Origin: Pseudomonadota bacterium
Lineage (GTDB): Bacteria > Pseudomonadota > Gammaproteobacteria > Burkholderiales > Burkholderiaceae
Direction of reading: 5' to 3'
Assembly: GCA_023441105.1 (NCBI GenBank)
Contig: JAEZQX010000068.1
Span: forward strand, 1-9,670
Length of the DNA: 9,670 bases
Made by a program: the position numbers and the translations under genes. The notes under the pieces are model-generated. The model worked only from the letters and a program-made list of their open reading frames with translations, searched no databases and had not been told where the DNA came from. Of this stretch, positions 6,472-9,670 are shown in pieces (positions within the stretch are counted from its first letter, which is position 1; every line of letters begins with the position of its first letter).

Positions 6472-8684
6472 TGAACGCTCGTGTCCTCACCTGCAATTGC
6501 AACGACACCGTCGAGCTCGATCCCGGCGGCCTGAAGCGCGCCCTCGCGGCGGCCGGCATCAAGGCCGACGTGGCCATGTCCGGCAGCCAGCTGTGTCGCC
6601 GGCAATTGGTCGAGGCCGCGCGTCACCTGGAGGGCGTGGACGATATCGTCGTCACCTGCACGCAGGAACGCACCTTGTTCGCCGAGGCCGGGTACAAGGC
6701 GGTTGCGCCGATCAAGTTCGTCAACATCCGGGAGCAGGCGGGCTGGGGCACGGAAGGCAAGGCGGCACAGCCCAAGATCGCTGCACTGGTGGCGATGGCG
6801 GTTCGCGACGTGCGCGAGCCGGTCGCCGCCGTTCCGTACAAGTCGGAGGGTCGGCTGCTGCTGGTCGGCGGTGCGGAGGCGCTCGCCTGGGCGGATCGGC
6901 TTGCGTCGCTGACAGCATCGCCGCTGGCCGTCTCGGTGCTGCTCGATTCCTCCATCCCGGCGGCCGAGCTTCCACCGCTCGGCGCCAGGCGCAGCTATCC
7001 CGTTTTCAGCGGCCTGCTGGCGGCTGCGGCCGGCTGGCTCGGCAACTTCGACATCGGCTGGCGGCAGTCGAACCCGATCGACCTGGATGCCTGCGTGCGT
7101 TGCGGCGCCTGCATCACGGCCTGCCCGGAAGGCGCCATCGGGCAGTCGCTGCAGATCGACCTGTACGCCTGCAGCGGCCACCGTCGGTGCGTCGCCGCCT
7201 GCGGCGAGGTGGCGGCCATCGATTTCGCGCGGCGCGACACGCTGCGGCGCGAGCGTTTCGACCTGGTGATCGACTTCCGCAGCGAGCCGGCTTTCTCGCA
7301 GCACCAGCTGCCGCAGGGATATTGGCATCCGGGTCGGGATCCGGCCCGGCAGGTCGAGGCTGCCTTTGCCGCGGCCGAGCTGGTGGGCGAGTTCGAGAAG
7401 CCCAAGTTCTTCGAGTATCGCCAGAACCTGTGCGCCCACAAGCGCAACGAGATCGTCGGCTGCACCCGCTGCATCGACGTCTGCTCGGCGCTCGCGATCG
7501 CCTCGCACGGCGACGGCGTGCAGGTCGAGCCCCATCTTTGCGTCGGCTGCGGTGCCTGCGCCACCGCCTGCCCGTCGGGTGCCATGACCTATGCCTATCC
7601 GGACGCCGCTTCGGTGGGCACGCGCGCACGGGGCGCGCTGTCGGCGTACCGCAGTGCCGGCGGTCGCCGGCCGGTGATCCTGCTGCATGCCGAGCAGGAC
7701 GCCGGTGCGGTCCTGGCGGCGTTGGGCCGTGGCGCCGGTGCCAGCGTGCCCCGGACGCCGGTGATGCGCGGCTTGCCCGCGCGGGTCATCCCACTTGCGC
7801 TGCACCATGTCGCTTCCGCCGGCGTCGACCTCGGCCTGGCACTGCTGGCGTATGGTGCCGCGCAAGTCGTCTGGTGGTTCAGCGGCAACGAGGCGCCGCA
7901 ATATCGTGAACTGCTGGCGCGGGAAATCGGCTGGGCGAAAGTGCTGGTCGCCGGACTCGGCTTGACCGGCGATCGCTTCCTGGCCCTGGACGCCGCAACA
8001 CCGGAAGCGCTCGAAGAGGCGTTGGCGAAACTGCAGACGCCGCCGGAGGTGACCACCCCTGCAACCTTCGCGGTGTCGGAGGAGAAGCGGCGCACCATCG
8101 AGTTCGCCGTCGACCATCTGCTGGAGCAGTCGCGCGCAGCTGCACAAACGGCGCCCGCGGGCGGCTGGTTCAATATCGGCGCGGGCCGGCAGCCGGACGA
8201 GGCCGTGCCGGAGGTCGCCGCTATTGCGCTGCCGCAGGGCGCCCCGTTCGGCCGCCTCGAAATCGATCGCGACGCCTGCACGCTGTGCCTGGCCTGTGTC
8301 GGTGCCTGTCCGGAGAAGGCGCTGCTCGACATGGGCGAGGAGCCGGGGTTGCGCCTGATCGAGCGCAATTGCGTGCAGTGCGGACTGTGCCAGAAGACCT
8401 GCCCGGAAGATGCCATCCGGCTCGAGCCGCGCTACCTCACCGGCAAGGAGCGCGAGCAGAGTGTTACGCTCAATAGCGCAGTGCCGTTGGCTTGTATCCA
8501 ATGTGGTAAGCTGTTCGGCACACAGCAGATGATCACTGCGATGAAGAAGAAGCTTGTCGGACATCGCATGTTCGGTGAGACTCGATTGAAAGCATTGGAG
8601 ATGTGCGCGGATTGCAGGGTCACCGAGATGTTCTCCTCTTCCGGTGAGGTCTCCGTGATGGATCTCGGACGGGATGGCTCGTGA
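6471..8684 (+). CDS. Large multi-cluster 4Fe-4S ferredoxin-type protein of formate dehydrogenase loci
   Basis: This is a 737-residue cytoplasmic iron-sulfur protein with no signal peptide or clear membrane helix. Cysteines fall in groups. Cys8, Cys10, Cys42 and Cys63 lie in an N-terminal domain. A ferredoxin motif is at 208-218 (CVRCGACITAC), followed by Cys234, Cys240 and Cys244. Cys321, Cys331, Cys334 and Cys338 come next, with a second full motif at 357-367 (CVGCGACATAC). A classical two-cluster ferredoxin is at 603-613 and 634-644. Two CxxC pairs, 675/678 and 712/715, form a probable metal-binding ribbon. At least four 4Fe-4S clusters are expected. Residues 1-160 resemble HdrA (CxC, two later single cysteines, then a weak LLLVGGAE nucleotide-fold-like turn). 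Residues 400-520 resemble MvhD without its cysteines. The start overlaps the DUF3306 stop (TGATG), and the stop overlaps the chaperone start (GTGA). It probably handles electrons for, or assembles clusters in, the formate dehydrogenase; the exact role is unknown. Confidence 0.9.
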   Translation: MNARVLTCNCNDTVELDPGGLKRALAAAGIKADVAMSGSQLCRRQLVEAARHLEGVDDIVVTCTQERTLFAEAGYKAVAPIKFVNIREQAGWGTEGKAAQPKIAALVAMAVRDVREPVAAVPYKSEGRLLLVGGAEALAWADRLASLTASPLAVSVLLDSSIPAAELPPLGARRSYPVFSGLLAAAAGWLGNFDIGWRQSNPIDLDACVRCGACITACPEGAIGQSLQIDLYACSGHRRCVAACGEVAAIDFARRDTLRRERFDLVIDFRSEPAFSQHQLPQGYWHPGRDPARQVEAAFAAAELVGEFEKPKFFEYRQNLCAHKRNEIVGCTRCIDVCSALAIASHGDGVQVEPHLCVGCGACATACPSGAMTYAYPDAASVGTRARGALSAYRSAGGRRPVILLHAEQDAGAVLAALGRGAGASVPRTPVMRGLPARVIPLALHHVASAGVDLGLALLAYGAAQVVWWFSGNEAPQYRELLAREIGWAKVLVAGLGLTGDRFLALDAATPEALEEALAKLQTPPEVTTPATFAVSEEKRRTIEFAVDHLLEQSRAAAQTAPAGGWFNIGAGRQPDEAVPEVAAIALPQGAPFGRLEIDRDACTLCLACVGACPEKALLDMGEEPGLRLIERNCVQCGLCQKTCPEDAIRLEPRYLTGKEREQSVTLNSAVPLACIQCGKLFGTQQMITAMKKKLVGHRMFGETRLKALEMCADCRVTEMFSSSGEVSVMDLGRDGS

Positions 8685-9424
8685 GGGGACAGACAGCAGA
8701 CACGGTCGACCGATTGGAAGCGGAAGACCTGGCGCGGGCCAGGTGGTACGGCTTCTTCTCCCGCTGGTTCCTGGCACCGCCGGACCAGCAGGCGCTCGAT
8801 GTGTTCCTCGAACCGGCCGACGGATTCGCCGCCGACCCCCCGGAGCCTGCAACCGCCGCGGCTTCCTCCATACCCCCGTCAGCTGAAGGCGGCGCGGCAG
8901 CTACCAGTACCTGGCTCGAATCCGCCTGGGCGGCGTTCGCTGCCGCCGTCCTGCGCGAGTCCCTGGATGACATCCGGGCCGCCTACGACGACACCTTCAT
9001 CTCGGTCGGCGAAGCGCCGGTGAGCCTCCATGCCAGCGTCTACCTCACCGGCTTCGCCAACGAGCGGCCGCTGGCGGAGGTGCGCCAGTGGCTGGCCGGG
9101 CAGGGCATCCAGAGCAGCCGCGCCGGGCTGCTGACGGAGGACCATCTGGGCCTGCTGTGCGAGGCCATGGCCTGGCTGATCATCGGCAACGGCAACGACG
9201 ACCGCAACGGCTCCGGCCATGACCTGCCCGATAACGCCGGCGCGCGGGCGGGCGGCAGCGACGACGCGCAGCGGCACCTTTTCCTGAACTACATTTCGAC
9301 GGTGAGCGACGACTTCTGCCACCGCCTGAGCGAGACCCCCGGTGCCGGTATCTATCGCGAGCTGGGGCATCTGTTCGCGGCCTTCTGCGCGGTCGAGCGG
9401 CAGGCCTTCGAGATCGAGCGATAG
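8681..9424 (+). CDS. TorD-family molybdoenzyme maturation chaperone
   Basis: TorD-like chaperones bind the Tat signal and apo form of an exported molybdoenzyme, prevent early export and help cofactor insertion. This 247-residue protein has the helical N-terminal RARWYGFFSRWF (19-30). It also has the family core AAYDDTFISVGEAPVSLHASVYLTGF (100-125, residues listed in two overlapping parts: AAYDDTFISVGEAP and PVSLHASVYLTGF) and EDHLGLLCEAMAWLI (153-167). Two low-complexity inserts, at about 48-77 (Ala/Pro/Ser-rich) and about 169-195 (Asn/Asp/Gly-rich), interrupt the fold and make it longer than typical members of about 200 residues. The start is GTG inside the stop of the iron-sulfur gene (GTGA). 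The client is most likely the formate dehydrogenase catalytic subunit expected downstream, inferred from the Tat-region gene that follows and from fdhD nearby. Confidence 0.9.
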   Translation: MRGQTADTVDRLEAEDLARARWYGFFSRWFLAPPDQQALDVFLEPADGFAADPPEPATAAASSIPPSAEGGAAATSTWLESAWAAFAAAVLRESLDDIRAAYDDTFISVGEAPVSLHASVYLTGFANERPLAEVRQWLAGQGIQSSRAGLLTEDHLGLLCEAMAWLIIGNGNDDRNGSGHDLPDNAGARAGGSDDAQRHLFLNYISTVSDDFCHRLSETPGAGIYRELGHLFAAFCAVERQAFEIER

Positions 9425-9515
9425 CGGGCCGGGTGGGTTGCCTGATTGATGTCCGGCTCTCAGCCGGGTGTGCAGTACGAAATGACTTGATGCCAGCAAT
9501 GGCGGAGGATGGGAG
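9425..9515 (+). other. Intergenic spacer with a short hairpin
   Basis: This 91-bp gap is the only real break in the rightward gene run. CCGGCT (9453-9458) and AGCCGG (9462-9467) form a perfect 6-bp stem with a 3-base loop, extendable by two G-T pairs on the outside. No T-tract follows, so it is not an intrinsic terminator; it may attenuate or process the transcript before the downstream structural genes. No convincing promoter was found. Confidence 0.4.
9504..9508 (+). promoter_or_regulatory. Strong ribosome binding site for the Tat-region gene
   Basis: GGAGG lies seven bases before the ATG at 9516 and is the strongest Shine-Dalgarno match in the window. It fixes the start of the last gene. 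Confidence 0.7.
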
Positions 9516-9670
9516 ATGAAAGACGAAAAGGGCAGCGAGAGCGGCGGGACCCTGCAGCGCCAGGGCGACGCGGCCGCCGGCGGCACGGGTTCGAAGGCGC
9601 CGGCACGTCGCGGCTTCCTTGCCGGCGTCGGTGCGGCGGGCGTGGCCGGCGCGGCTGCGCTGGCCACGGT
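9516..9670 (+). CDS. Formate-dehydrogenase-region Tat-signal protein (partial, runs off the edge)
   Basis: Only the first 51 codons are in the window. The protein opens with a 30-residue hydrophilic, Gly/Ala-rich segment, followed by a twin-arginine motif at residues 31-32 (ARRGFLAG) and an Ala/Gly/Val-rich hydrophobic stretch from about 35 to beyond 50. This is the layout of the short proteins known as formate dehydrogenase region Tat targets, usually about 60-80 residues and encoded just before the FDH catalytic subunit. The ATG is supported by GGAGG seven bases upstream. The n-region before the arginine pair is long for a Tat signal. It could instead be the N-terminus of the catalytic subunit itself, which also carries a Tat signal; the rest of the gene would settle that. 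Confidence 0.75.
   Translation, partial: MKDEKGSESGGTLQRQGDAAAGGTGSKAPARRGFLAGVGAAGVAGAAALAT

Noticed and set aside
6077..7909. 610-codon plus-strand frame overlapping the DUF3306 and ferredoxin genes
   Set aside because: The product is arginine-rich low-complexity sequence out of frame with two genes supported by motifs and coupled starts.
6102..8852. Very long open frame of 916 codons on the minus strand opposite the DUF3306, ferredoxin and chaperone genes
   Set aside because: It lies opposite genes with clear motifs, its translation is rich in Arg/Ala/Gly/Asp with no recognisable domain, and stop-free antisense frames are expected in DNA with GC-rich third codon positions.
9426..9441. 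Possible sigma-54 promoter (GG ... TTGC) before the Tat gene
   Set aside because: The GG and GC elements are not separated by the required ten bases, and the TGGCAC half is absent.

Overview
The window is a GC-rich, tightly packed proteobacterial segment, most likely from a betaproteobacterium of the Rhodocyclales/Burkholderiales type. This placement is inferred from base composition, the gene set and the start/stop-overlap style of the operons; nothing in the sequence identifies a species. Almost every base is coding, and the genes look like the maturation and accessory part of a membrane or periplasmic molybdenum/tungsten formate dehydrogenase (FDH) locus. The catalytic FDH subunits are not in the window. 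The partial gene at the right edge suggests they follow immediately downstream.

Layout, left to right. Bases 86-885 (+) hold two small exported monoheme c-type cytochromes overlapping by ATGA. Bases 886-927 are a short convergent gap containing two perfect hairpins in tandem. Bases 928-4885 (-) are a three-gene operon read leftwards, moaA, then fdhD, then a mobA-moeA fusion, with each junction overlapping by 4 bases (GTGA, ATGA). Bases 4886-4982 are a 97-bp divergent intergenic region with an inverted repeat almost exactly in its middle. Bases 4983-9424 (+) are a four-gene operon: a DUF3305 protein, a DUF3306 protein, a 737-residue multi-cluster iron-sulfur protein, and a TorD-family chaperone. 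From 9516 to the right edge is the start of a short Tat-exported protein of the type encoded in formate dehydrogenase regions.

How the genes fit together. MoaA catalyses the first step of molybdopterin synthesis. The MoeA half of the fusion inserts molybdate into molybdopterin, and the MobA half converts the product to the guanine dinucleotide form used by FDH. FdhD passes sulfur to that cofactor, and a TorD-like chaperone normally guards the apoenzyme and its Tat signal until cofactor is loaded. The DUF3305 and DUF3306 proteins and the large iron-sulfur protein have no role I can name from sequence, but they are embedded in this maturation unit by overlapping or near-overlapping genes. The two cytochromes are plausible electron-transfer partners for the exported enzyme, though this rests on neighbourhood only.

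The most interesting item is the 737-residue iron-sulfur protein. Its cysteine layout and fold-like signatures suggest a fusion of an HdrA-like N-terminal domain, ferredoxin domains, a cysteine-free MvhD-like domain, further ferredoxin clusters and a C-terminal four-cysteine zinc-ribbon-like domain. Other points are the mobA-moeA fusion, an FdhD lacking the second cysteine of the usual CGVC motif, and a pair of cytochromes that looks like a split diheme cytochrome c4. No tRNA, rRNA, CRISPR, transposase or phage gene was seen.
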